Shown here: positions 8,500-14,654 of the stretch, piece by piece
How the letters are laid out: each line of letters starts with the position of its first letter
Position numbering within the stretch: position 1 is the stretch's first letter
NCBI GenBank assembly: GCA_017551665.1
Contig: JAFZLB010000063.1
Span: forward strand, 1-50,237
Direction: 5' to 3'
DNA: 50,237 nt
From: Lachnospiraceae bacterium
GTDB lineage: Bacteria > Bacillota > Clostridia > Lachnospirales > Lachnospiraceae
Translations under genes and position numbers: made by a program
The notes under the pieces: generated by a model
Database searches by the model: none
Seen by the model: the letters and a program-made list of their open reading frames with translations, nothing else
What the model was told of the DNA's origin: nothing

Positions 8500-9144
8500 A
8501 TGAATCCATATACGAAAATTCAGTCGCAGCGGCATGAGGGTGTCTTTTTGAAAGTGATTCCGGGACATTTTGTCACGCCGAATTCGCATATCAATTCCTA
8601 CATCGACATGACGACGATGAAGTCCAGGCAGTCGGAGGCGCGGGCGAGCGCGAAGGCGCTGGCGGAATCCTACGCGCAGGGCATGATCGTGGACACGATT
8701 GTCTGCATGGACAACACGGAGGTGATCGGCGCGTATCTGGCGGAGGAGCTCGCGGACAACGGCGTGGAGAACCGCAACCTTCACCGCACAATTTACGTGA
8801 TGACGCCGGAATACGACACCTACGGGCAGATGATTTTCCGCGACAACACGCGCATCATGCTGCAGGACAAGCATGTGCTGCTGCTCCTGGCCTCGACAAC
8901 CACCGGCCGCACCTTGAAGAGCGCGATGAAAGCGATCAAGGTTCACGGCGGCGAAGTGATCGGCGTTTCCGCGATTTTCTCCACGATGACGGAGGTGGAC
9001 GGCGTCGCGGTGCACTCGCTTTATTCCGGCGCGGATCTTCCCGCCTACGAGTCTCATTTGGCGGATGAATGCAAGATGTGTGAGTCCGGCATTCCCATCG
9101 ACGCGATCTGCAACGGCTTCGGTTATACGGAAGTGAACCGTTGA
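8500..9144 (+). CDS. Orotate phosphoribosyltransferase-like protein
   Basis: A 214-residue type I phosphoribosyltransferase-fold protein. The PRPP-binding region is recognisable as VLLLLASTTTGRT, with the TTTG(R/K)T loop that holds the pyrophosphate, and VCMDNTEVIGAYLAEEL upstream resembles the hood region of orotate PRTases. The ATG at 8500 is preceded by AAGGAGG; an in-frame ATG at 8467 lies upstream of the putative -10 and is rejected. The protein stands alone, away from pyrimidine genes, and has an unusual C-terminus with paired cysteines (CKMCESG). Its true base substrate, or a regulatory role, is open. Confidence 0.72.
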   Translation: MNPYTKIQSQRHEGVFLKVIPGHFVTPNSHINSYIDMTTMKSRQSEARASAKALAESYAQGMIVDTIVCMDNTEVIGAYLAEELADNGVENRNLHRTIYVMTPEYDTYGQMIFRDNTRIMLQDKHVLLLLASTTTGRTLKSAMKAIKVHGGEVIGVSAIFSTMTEVDGVAVHSLYSGADLPAYESHLADECKMCESGIPIDAICNGFGYTEVNR

Positions 9145-9169
9145 ATGTAGACAAAATTGCGAAAAACCG

Positions 9170-9197
9170 TTGACATTTTTGGGAAAAAGATTAGAAT
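9170..9197 (+). promoter_or_regulatory. Promoter of the DUF6465 gene
   Basis: Consensus TTGACA (9170-9175), a 16-base spacer and TAGAAT (9192-9197). Transcription should begin near 9204. Confidence 0.75.
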
Positions 9198-9254
9198 ATA
9201 TAAGGAATCATTTGCACCTGTATTAGGAAAAGTAAGATTTGGGAGGAAGGAAAA

Positions 9255-9476
9255 ATGGCTGCAGCGAAGAAGTCTGAGACAAAGGTCGTGCTTCAGTACG
9301 GCGAACTGTCCGTGACGTATGATGAGATCGTACAGCGCATGAAGGACAAGTGGACGGGAGATTACGGCAGAAAGATCGGCGAGATCAAGTCCATGGAACT
9401 TTATGTCAAGCCGGAAGAAGGCAAGGTCTACTACGTCATCAATGAAGGAGAAGAGAGCGGGGATTATTCCCTGTAA
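9255..9476 (+). CDS. DUF6465-like small protein
   Basis: A 73-residue protein with the pattern VVLQYGELSVTYDEIVQRM, then KIGEIKSMELYVKPEEGKVYYVIN and an acidic glycine-containing tail. This matches my recollection of small Lachnospiraceae proteins of the DUF6465 type, which have a positively charged Ala/Lys N-terminus and the conserved YVKPEE motif. GGGAGGAAGG sits just before the start. A near-consensus promoter and a downstream hairpin make it monocistronic. The molecular role is unknown; its small size and strong promoter suggest it is abundant. Confidence 0.7.
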   Translation: MAAAKKSETKVVLQYGELSVTYDEIVQRMKDKWTGDYGRKIGEIKSMELYVKPEEGKVYYVINEGEESGDYSL

Positions 9477-9521
9477 TCGATATCTTCTACAGTGTGTGTG
9501 AACGTCCAAGGGACGAAGTGT

Positions 9522-9554
9522 AAACGGTGGCCATGCTTGCATGAGCCACCGTTT
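9522..9554. terminator. Bidirectional hairpin between convergent genes
   Basis: Perfect ten-base arms AAACGGTGGC (9522-9531) and GCCACCGTTT (9545-9554) separate the DUF6465 gene from the minus-strand membrane-protein gene. A-rich and T-rich flanks would allow termination from both sides. Confidence 0.6.
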
Positions 9555-9570
9555 GCATTTCGGACCGCCC

Positions 9571-9677
9571 CACACATGAGGAATACAGCCATGCGATGCG
9601 AAGCGAGCGTGGCGAATTCCGAATGGGTGGAGAGGATTGCGGGAGCGCGAAGCGCGGAGCAATCCGTAGGGCGTTCA
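9571..9677. repeat. REP-like palindromic repeat, family 2, copy 1
   Basis: Shares about 90 bases with 20429-20525. The conserved core GGATTGCGGGAGCGCGAAGC folds on itself: GGATTGC pairs with GCAATCC and GCGC with GCGC. The repeat runs into the stop codon (9675-9677) of the minus-strand membrane-protein gene, so it marks that gene's 3' end. Confidence 0.75.
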
Positions 9678-11576
9678 CAACCCTTCCGGCCCGCAAGTTC
9701 CTCTCCTTAGCGCCGCCAACAACACCGGCAGCATCAATACCAGCGGGAGCGTATATCGTATCCCGCCCGCGTACCAGGTCGGTGACGCGATCAGAATCAG
9801 AAGACTGATCGCGGAAGGCAGGGCGAGACTTCTGGCGCGTCTGCGCCGGAAACATTCACAGATCAGATAAAAGGATGCCCAGAGCGTCAGCGGGACATTG
9901 CAGAACAGCGCAAAGGGCGGAACACTTTCGAGAAAGGACGCGAAGGCCTGCAGCGCGTCCGTCGCTTTTTCGAGCGCGGGCGGATAGGTGAACTGCAGCG
10001 CCGGATTCGTGTTGAGCGCGCCGCGTCCCACGCCGTCCGGGAAGTCGCGGCTTTTCGAAAACGGATCAAAGAAGCCGTAGATATTATGCAGCGTGGCATC
10101 GACATAGGTGAGCGGGTGTCGCAGTCCCATGGACAGCCACGCCTTCAAATACCCCGGCAGGTAACGCGCGCTTTCGCGGTAGGTATCCTTGACCTCGTCG
10201 CTCAGCAGCGGATTGTACAGCTCCCCGATGCGGTTCACATCCAGAACGGTATCCACCAGGCGCGCTTCTTCTTCCGTGATGTCTTCGGGATAGTCTCTCA
10301 TATAACGCGCGCTCTGCTGGAACGGAATGCTGAGCGCTTCTTTGATCGAACCCGGGCGGATGCCCAGGGACGGAATCCACAGCCGCAGATACACCATGTA
10401 CAGCGCCATCACGGCAGCGAGCGTGATCGTCAGCGCGCGGTGCAGGGACGGCGCCATGCGTCCGCCGGGCGCGGCGGATGTGCGTCCTGCACGCAGCCAA
10501 CGCCACGCGCAGCCGAGCCATAATGTGAAGACGATGAAGAGCCCGTTGTTGCGCGTGATGCAGACAAGGAAGGAGAGCGCGGCGAGTTTCGCGAGTGTGC
10601 GAAGCCGCTTGGCGGGGCAGACGATGGTTCCGCTTCGCTCAGATTTCGCCGGGCACTCCGCTGAGCCTGTAGTCTCAGCTCCGTGGCGAACAAGCCGCTC
10701 AGCGGAATCCATGCGTCCGCCCGCCATTGCGGCATTTACATCTCGCGTAGCAGCCGGCAGCAGGATCGGCACGAATTCGATGAAGAGCCAGAGTACCAGG
10801 ATGGAGAAGAGCGCATCCTTGACGACGGTGGTCAGGAAGCCCGCGTAGAGCGGGGAGAGCATGTAGAGGACGAGGAAGAAGCGCGAAAGGCCTTTGCCCG
10901 CGAGCGCTTCGATCAGCAGCAGGGATTTGGTGAGCACGAACACCGCCAGCAGTGTCTGTGCCAGCGCGAAGAGAAAGAGCCCGGCGTTCACGGAATCAAA
11001 GACCGTGATGCCGAACCAGGCGAAGCGACCGAGCAGAAAAGCGACGAAGGGCGGCCAGTGCGACGTCATCTGCTCCAGACCGAGCCCCTGCGCCGTCTGA
11101 TGGTACGCGTCCCAGTCAATCGCGGCGGGATAGCGGAGGAGCAGATACGGAAGCCATGCCGCGAAGATCATGAGCGCGCAGAGCAGTGGCGTATCGAACC
11201 GCCTGCCGCGGTGATGTATGCATCCGCTTCGCTCCGGATGCGCCGGACACTTCGCCGAGCCTGAGGTCTCGGCTTCGTGGCGCATAAATCGCTCAGCGGA
11301 AGGCATACCATCACCGGGCGCGGCGGATAAAAGCTCCCGTCCCTGTGCGTGTCCGAGGAAGACACGCTTGTATGCTATGCGTAACAGCGCAATCACCGCG
11401 GCGATGGCGAGCGCGAGCAGCAGCCACAACGCGAGGAAGGTCAGCGGATGTCCTGTGAACAGCGTTCCGTGCGCGCGGTAACGCATCCCCGCGCAGACAA
11501 AGAAGGAAAAGAGCAGCGCGCAGGGGAGTTCGCGAAGTGTTATGCGGAAATAATGCGGGATCGGTTTCGTCAGCAT
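9675..11576 (-). CDS. Polytopic membrane protein (DUF6020-like) with in-frame palindromic insertions
   Basis: A 633-residue integral membrane protein with about ten to twelve hydrophobic segments. The conserved-looking stretches WLPYLLLRYPAAIDWDAYHQ and TSHWPPFVAFLLG, plus the periplasmic-type loop with YPEDITEEEARLVD, resemble DUF6020/GT-C-like proteins of Clostridia, possibly a glycosyltransferase of cell-surface polymers. GAGGT lies six bases before the ATG at 11576. Three stretches do not belong to the fold: residues 84-122, 281-319 and a short one at 363-374. They encode variants of SAAPGGRM and ERLxRHGAETTGSAECPA and derive from a dispersed palindrome. All three fall in loops between membrane helices. 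The gene is alone on its strand. Confidence 0.75.
   Translation of the reverse strand: MLTKPIPHYFRITLRELPCALLFSFFVCAGMRYRAHGTLFTGHPLTFLALWLLLALAIAAVIALLRIAYKRVFLGHAQGRELLSAAPGDGMPSAERFMRHEAETSGSAKCPAHPERSGCIHHRGRRFDTPLLCALMIFAAWLPYLLLRYPAAIDWDAYHQTAQGLGLEQMTSHWPPFVAFLLGRFAWFGITVFDSVNAGLFLFALAQTLLAVFVLTKSLLLIEALAGKGLSRFFLVLYMLSPLYAGFLTTVVKDALFSILVLWLFIEFVPILLPAATRDVNAAMAGGRMDSAERLVRHGAETTGSAECPAKSERSGTIVCPAKRLRTLAKLAALSFLVCITRNNGLFIVFTLWLGCAWRWLRAGRTSAAPGGRMAPSLHRALTITLAAVMALYMVYLRLWIPSLGIRPGSIKEALSIPFQQSARYMRDYPEDITEEEARLVDTVLDVNRIGELYNPLLSDEVKDTYRESARYLPGYLKAWLSMGLRHPLTYVDATLHNIYGFFDPFSKSRDFPDGVGRGALNTNPALQFTYPPALEKATDALQAFASFLESVPPFALFCNVPLTLWASFYLICECFRRRRARSLALPSAISLLILIASPTWYAGGIRYTLPLVLMLPVLLAALRRGTCGPEGL
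10452..10486. repeat. Partial copy of the in-frame palindromic element (edge only)
   Basis: CCATGCGTCCGCC followed by GGGCGCGGCGG matches the outer edge of the family-1 element and encodes SAAPGGRM in the host protein, but the palindromic core is missing. It looks like a deletion remnant that kept the reading frame. Confidence 0.6.
10620..10722. repeat. In-frame palindromic element, family 1, copy A
   Basis: Nested inverted repeat with the inner stem CTGAG..CTCAG around CCTGTAGT, a middle stem TTCGCC/GGCGAA and outer arms ATGGTTCCGC/GCGGAATCCAT. On the minus strand it is translated inside the membrane protein (about residues 281-319) as GGRMDSAERLVRHGAETTG and onward. Confidence 0.85.
11214..11330. 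repeat. In-frame palindromic element, family 1, copy B
   Basis: Inner stem GCCGAG/CTCGGC, middle stem TGCGCC/GGCGCA and outer arms ATGCATCCGCTTCGCT versus AGCGGAAGGCAT, plus the CCGGGCGCGGCGG edge. It is translated in the same orientation and frame as copies A and C, giving GDGMPSAERFMRHEAETSG and onward at about residues 84-122 of the membrane protein. Confidence 0.85.
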
Positions 11577-11638
11577 TTGGTAACCTCAAAGCCGTGCATG
11601 GGCGACACTAATCTTGGATATATTATATCTTGATTTCA

Positions 11639-11660
11639 TTTTGCCATGCTGATGGCAAAA
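11639..11660. promoter_or_regulatory. Operator-like perfect palindrome upstream of the membrane-protein gene
   Basis: Nine-base arms TTTTGCCAT and ATGGCAAAA flank GCTG. It lies where the -35 region of a minus-strand promoter would be, given TATAAT on that strand at 11622-11627. The symmetry suits a dimeric regulator of the LacI/GalR type, but no such gene is in the window. Confidence 0.5.
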
Positions 11661-11727
11661 CAACAAGTATTTGTTGGAAAAACAGTCGTCGTGCGCAGGA
11701 TATGTTTTTATCTTTTCAATGGGAGTA

Positions 11728-11736
11728 TGGTACAAT
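11728..11736 (+). promoter_or_regulatory. Extended -10 promoter of the DUF5674 pair
   Basis: TGG followed by TACAAT (11731-11736) is an extended -10 element about 50 bases before the ATG at 11788. The -35 region is weak. Confidence 0.5.
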
Positions 11737-11787
11737 ATAGAAAGCGTAAATCGTTCCCATAGGCAGCGTACAAACAGGTGACGTGAG

Positions 11788-12126
11788 ATGATTCTGAGAA
11801 ACAAGACAGATTTGGCGGAAATACGGAAGATTCAGCCACAGTTTTTCGATGACATGGTAAAAATCGTCATTGATGAAAGAAGAAAGATTCTGGCGGTTAA
11901 TATGGAAATGCACTCGGATTTGGGAATGGAGCTTTATGATGACGGCTCTGATGAAAATGATTTGTATGGTGCAAACATTTATTATGACGATCATAGAATT
12001 GAGTGGAGTTCAACATTGAACATTAAGCAGAACCGGAAGATCCAGAACGGTACATACGGCAGAATCATTACCGATGAGGATACGATTCTGCGCTTGACGG
12101 ATATTGTGAATATGTGGATCGGGTGA
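11788..12126 (+). CDS. DUF5674-like small protein
   Basis: A 112-residue protein starting MILRNKTDLAEIRKIQ, followed by FDDMVKIVIDERRKILAVNMEMHSDL and a region with GANIYYDDHRIEWSS. The layout (an early helix, then VVD/VID-type strands, an invariant-looking glycine and a C-terminal helix) matches proteins annotated as DUF5674. The next gene starts nine bases downstream, so the two form a pair. No catalytic motif is obvious. Families with such partner genes are sometimes toxin-antitoxin like, but nothing in the sequence proves this. Confidence 0.6.
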   Translation: MILRNKTDLAEIRKIQPQFFDDMVKIVIDERRKILAVNMEMHSDLGMELYDDGSDENDLYGANIYYDDHRIEWSSTLNIKQNRKIQNGTYGRIITDEDTILRLTDIVNMWIG

Positions 12127-12134
12127 GGGATACG

Positions 12135-12434
12135 ATGGAACAGGAACGATGGAATAAAATGACGGTTAGCGAACAAATCCTCAATATCGGTGGAGAGGTC
12201 CAGCGTGCGGTGGACCGGAAGGAACGGCACGATGAGCACAATACGCAGATTTATCTGAATAAGGCCTTGGACTGGCTTGCGCTTTCCAAAAACGATCCCA
12301 AAAACGAAAGGCGTATTTCGGAACTGGATGCTGCGGAGGAAGAACTGCGAGACTACTTTGAGGGCAACAACTGGGGGAACGATGCAAACAGCATCATGGG
12401 GTACTGGAACTCGTTTTTATCGGCAATCTGGTAG
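12135..12434 (+). CDS. Conserved hypothetical partner of the DUF5674 gene
   Basis: A 99-residue, mostly helical, charged protein with TVSEQILNIGGEVQRAVDR, a central KALDWLALSKNDPKNERRI and a C-terminal WNSFLSAIW. The ATG at 12135 is preceded by GGTGAGGG; the frame remains open to 12114 inside the upstream gene. I recognise the SEQILNIGGEVQRA type of sequence as a recurrent small Clostridia protein but know no function. Tight linkage to the DUF5674 gene suggests the two products act together. Confidence 0.6.
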   Translation: MEQERWNKMTVSEQILNIGGEVQRAVDRKERHDEHNTQIYLNKALDWLALSKNDPKNERRISELDAAEEELRDYFEGNNWGNDANSIMGYWNSFLSAIW

Positions 12435-12504
12435 TTGAAACGGATTGCGTCATCGCGTGTTTTTCACATCGTAAAAAATCACCTTACAAAAAAGGCTTAC
12501 AGTC

Positions 12505-12918
12505 TCAGCATTTCATAAATCCGCAGCAGCCTGCCTCGGATAATTCTTTGAATCCCAATGACTTGTAGAAGGCCAGGGTTTTGGGCGTGTGATCCGTTAC
12601 CAGTTCGATCTGGCGGACCGCAGGATATCGGGTAAGGACTGCCTTCATCAGCGCGGTGCCAATGCCCTGTCGCTGTTTTTCCGGATTCACCAAAATGTCC
12701 TGGATGAACACAATCGTGAAGCCGTCCCCCACGACTCTGATGATGCCAAGCAATTCCTCGTTTTCGTATGCGGCCAAGGTCAACAACGAGTTTTCATAGC
12801 CCTCGCGAAGCGAAGCCGGGTGATCGGTATAGGCTGTCCACCCGACCGCCGCATACAACCGGAGGATTTCATCTTCCTTGTATTCTTTGTATTCTTTGAT
12901 TGTAATCTTTACATCCAC
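12505..12918 (-). CDS. GNAT-family N-acetyltransferase
   Basis: A 137-residue acetyl-CoA-dependent N-acetyltransferase. The acetyl-CoA pyrophosphate-binding motif is clear (VNPEKQRQGIGTALMKAVL, with the Q/R-x-x-G-x-G/A core), preceded by FIQDILV (motif D/A strand) and followed by FYKSLGFKEL (motif B). The GTG at 12918 has AGGAG about ten bases upstream; a TTG at 12939 is an alternative that would precede that site. The gene is convergent with the DUF5674 pair and divergent from the ATPase gene, and has a strong own promoter. The acceptor substrate is unknown. Confidence 0.8.
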   Translation of the reverse strand: MDVKITIKEYKEYKEDEILRLYAAVGWTAYTDHPASLREGYENSLLTLAAYENEELLGIIRVVGDGFTIVFIQDILVNPEKQRQGIGTALMKAVLTRYPAVRQIELVTDHTPKTLAFYKSLGFKELSEAGCCGFMKC

Positions 12919-12975
12919 CTCGCGTTCCGCTCCTGTCAAAAATCTGTCTTAACAGGAACACAAACCTATGTTTTG

Positions 12976-13004
12976 ATCTTACCGTTCTTTTTTTTTCGTG
13001 TCAA
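12976..13004 (-). promoter_or_regulatory. Promoter of the GNAT gene
   Basis: Read on the minus strand: TTGACA (12999-13004), a 17-base A-rich spacer and TAAGAT (12976-12981), close to the vegetative consensus. Confidence 0.75.
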
Positions 13005-13135
13005 CCCGCGGATTTCTTTTGTACATTCTGTTCCGCCGGGGTCCCCAAAAGGAACATATTGACAGATCTCTTGCATTATTATATCATAAATGGCGAAATA
13101 AACGTATTACATGGAGCATAAATCGCCAAAATAAG

Positions 13136-13141
13136 TATAAT
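13136..13141 (+). promoter_or_regulatory. -10 element of the AAA ATPase gene
   Basis: TATAAT at 13136-13141 in an AT-rich stretch, ten bases before an ATG at 13152. If used, the transcript would have almost no leader to that ATG, or a 30-base leader to the ATG at 13179. Confidence 0.4.
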
Positions 13142-13151
13142 TGTAGATAAA

Positions 13152-14600
13152 ATGGCGGTTTATAGGAAAGAGGAGGATATGCGCCTTATTGGAAGAAACA
13201 GGGAAAAGGATGTGCTAATGCAATGCACAGAATCAAAGCGGCCTGAATTTCTTGTGGTGTATGGAAGGCGCAGGGTGGGAAAAACATACCTTGTGAGGGA
13301 ATTCTTTGGCGGCAGGTTTTCGTTTTACGCAACAGGTTATGCCGAAAAAAAGACAGATGCACAGTTGAAGGCATTTCACGAAAGCCTGACCGCATACGGG
13401 GATTCGCATACACGCGCGCCGGAGGACTGGTTTGAAGCCTTCCGACGGCTGCGGGAGTTATTGTCTGCGCAGGAGGTTTACAGGGAACCAAACTGCCAAA
13501 AACGGCTTGTGTTTCTTGATGAACTTCCCTGGATGGATACCGCCAGATCGGATTTCAAGGGGGCACTCGATTATTTCTGGAACAGTTGGGGTTCCGCACA
13601 GGAGGATCTGTTGTTCATTGTGTGCGGTTCCGCGACATCCTGGATCATCGAGCACTTGCTGATGGACACCGGCGGGTTTTATCATCGCGTAACGCGACGC
13701 ATCTTGTTGGAACCTTTCTCGCTGAGGGAATGCGAAGAACTGTTGTCATTCAACGGAATTGCGTGGACAAGGGCGCAGCAAACGGAGTGTTACATGGTCT
13801 TTGGCGGCATTCCGTATTATTTGAATTTGCTGGATTCAAGATACAGTCTTGCGCAGAACATTGAAGAACTGTGTTTCAAATCTTACGGGGAGCTCAAAAA
13901 CGAATTTGACATTCTGTTCCGTTCCTTGTTTAAGAAGCCGGAAAAACATATCGCCATCATCAGGTCGTTGTCGAAACGCAGGCAGGGTATGACAAGAAAA
14001 GAACTGTCCGGCGAAAAAGCTGTCGGCGGAGGCTCTGTTTTGACCAAAAACCTGGAGGAGCTGGAACAGTGCGGATTCATCCGGAAATACAGGAACTATG
14101 TGAAGCGCAAAAATGAAGCAATGTTTCAAATCGTCGATCCGTTTACCCTGTTCAGTTTGTCATTTATCAAAAAAGGGAAGACGGACTCCTGGCTTGGCTA
14201 TCATAACACGCCCGGCTATTATGCCTGGCGCGGAAACTCGTTTGAAATGGTCTGTCTGAACCATATTCCGCAAATAAAGGATGCGCTTGGGATCAGCGGT
14301 GTCGGTACACAGGAATACGCGTGGCGAAGCAGGGATGCAATGCACGGTGCGCAGATTGATTTACTGATTGATCGCAATGACGGAATTATCAATCTGTGCG
14401 AGATGAAATATACAAACGGGGAGTATGAGATCAGCCGTGAGGAACATCATAATCTGGAAAACAGACGGGCGGTGTTTCAAAGGGAAACGAACTGTAAGAA
14501 AGCGGTGCACATTCTTTTGATCTCGGCGACAGATGTGAAACGGGGTATGTACGCCGATATTGCGCAAAACATGATCACCGGTGACATGTTGTTTACATGA
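13152..14600 (+). CDS. AAA ATPase with C-terminal DUF234/PD-(D/E)XK-like domain
   Basis: A P-loop ATPase of the archaeal-ATPase/DUF234 type found widely in Clostridia and archaea. Walker A is VVYGRRRVGKT and Walker B is LVFLDELPW. A winged-helix-like middle part and the C-terminal domain with GAQIDLLIDRNDGIINLCEMKY follow; the D..(12-15)..ExK spacing is typical of the nuclease-like DUF234 end. Start choice is uncertain. The ATG at 13152 lies ten bases behind TATAAT. The ATG at 13179 gives the usual MxLIGR beginning but has AGGAGG only two bases upstream. The protein is often considered defence- or mobile-element-linked; the cellular role is not established. Confidence 0.75.
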   Translation: MAVYRKEEDMRLIGRNREKDVLMQCTESKRPEFLVVYGRRRVGKTYLVREFFGGRFSFYATGYAEKKTDAQLKAFHESLTAYGDSHTRAPEDWFEAFRRLRELLSAQEVYREPNCQKRLVFLDELPWMDTARSDFKGALDYFWNSWGSAQEDLLFIVCGSATSWIIEHLLMDTGGFYHRVTRRILLEPFSLRECEELLSFNGIAWTRAQQTECYMVFGGIPYYLNLLDSRYSLAQNIEELCFKSYGELKNEFDILFRSLFKKPEKHIAIIRSLSKRRQGMTRKELSGEKAVGGGSVLTKNLEELEQCGFIRKYRNYVKRKNEAMFQIVDPFTLFSLSFIKKGKTDSWLGYHNTPGYYAWRGNSFEMVCLNHIPQIKDALGISGVGTQEYAWRSRDAMHGAQIDLLIDRNDGIINLCEMKYTNGEYEISREEHHNLENRRAVFQRETNCKKAVHILLISATDVKRGMYADIAQNMITGDMLFT

Positions 14601-14636
14601 AACAGCCCAACGCCCCTTGCGTCGGGCACTATATCT

Positions 14637-14645
14637 TGTTATAAT
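14637..14645 (+). promoter_or_regulatory. Extended -10 promoter directly before polA
   Basis: TG-T-TATAAT (14637-14645) ends nine bases before the polA ATG at 14655, so the transcript would begin within a few bases of the start codon and carry no normal ribosome-binding site. Confidence 0.55.
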
Positions 14646-14654
14646 AATAAGGTT

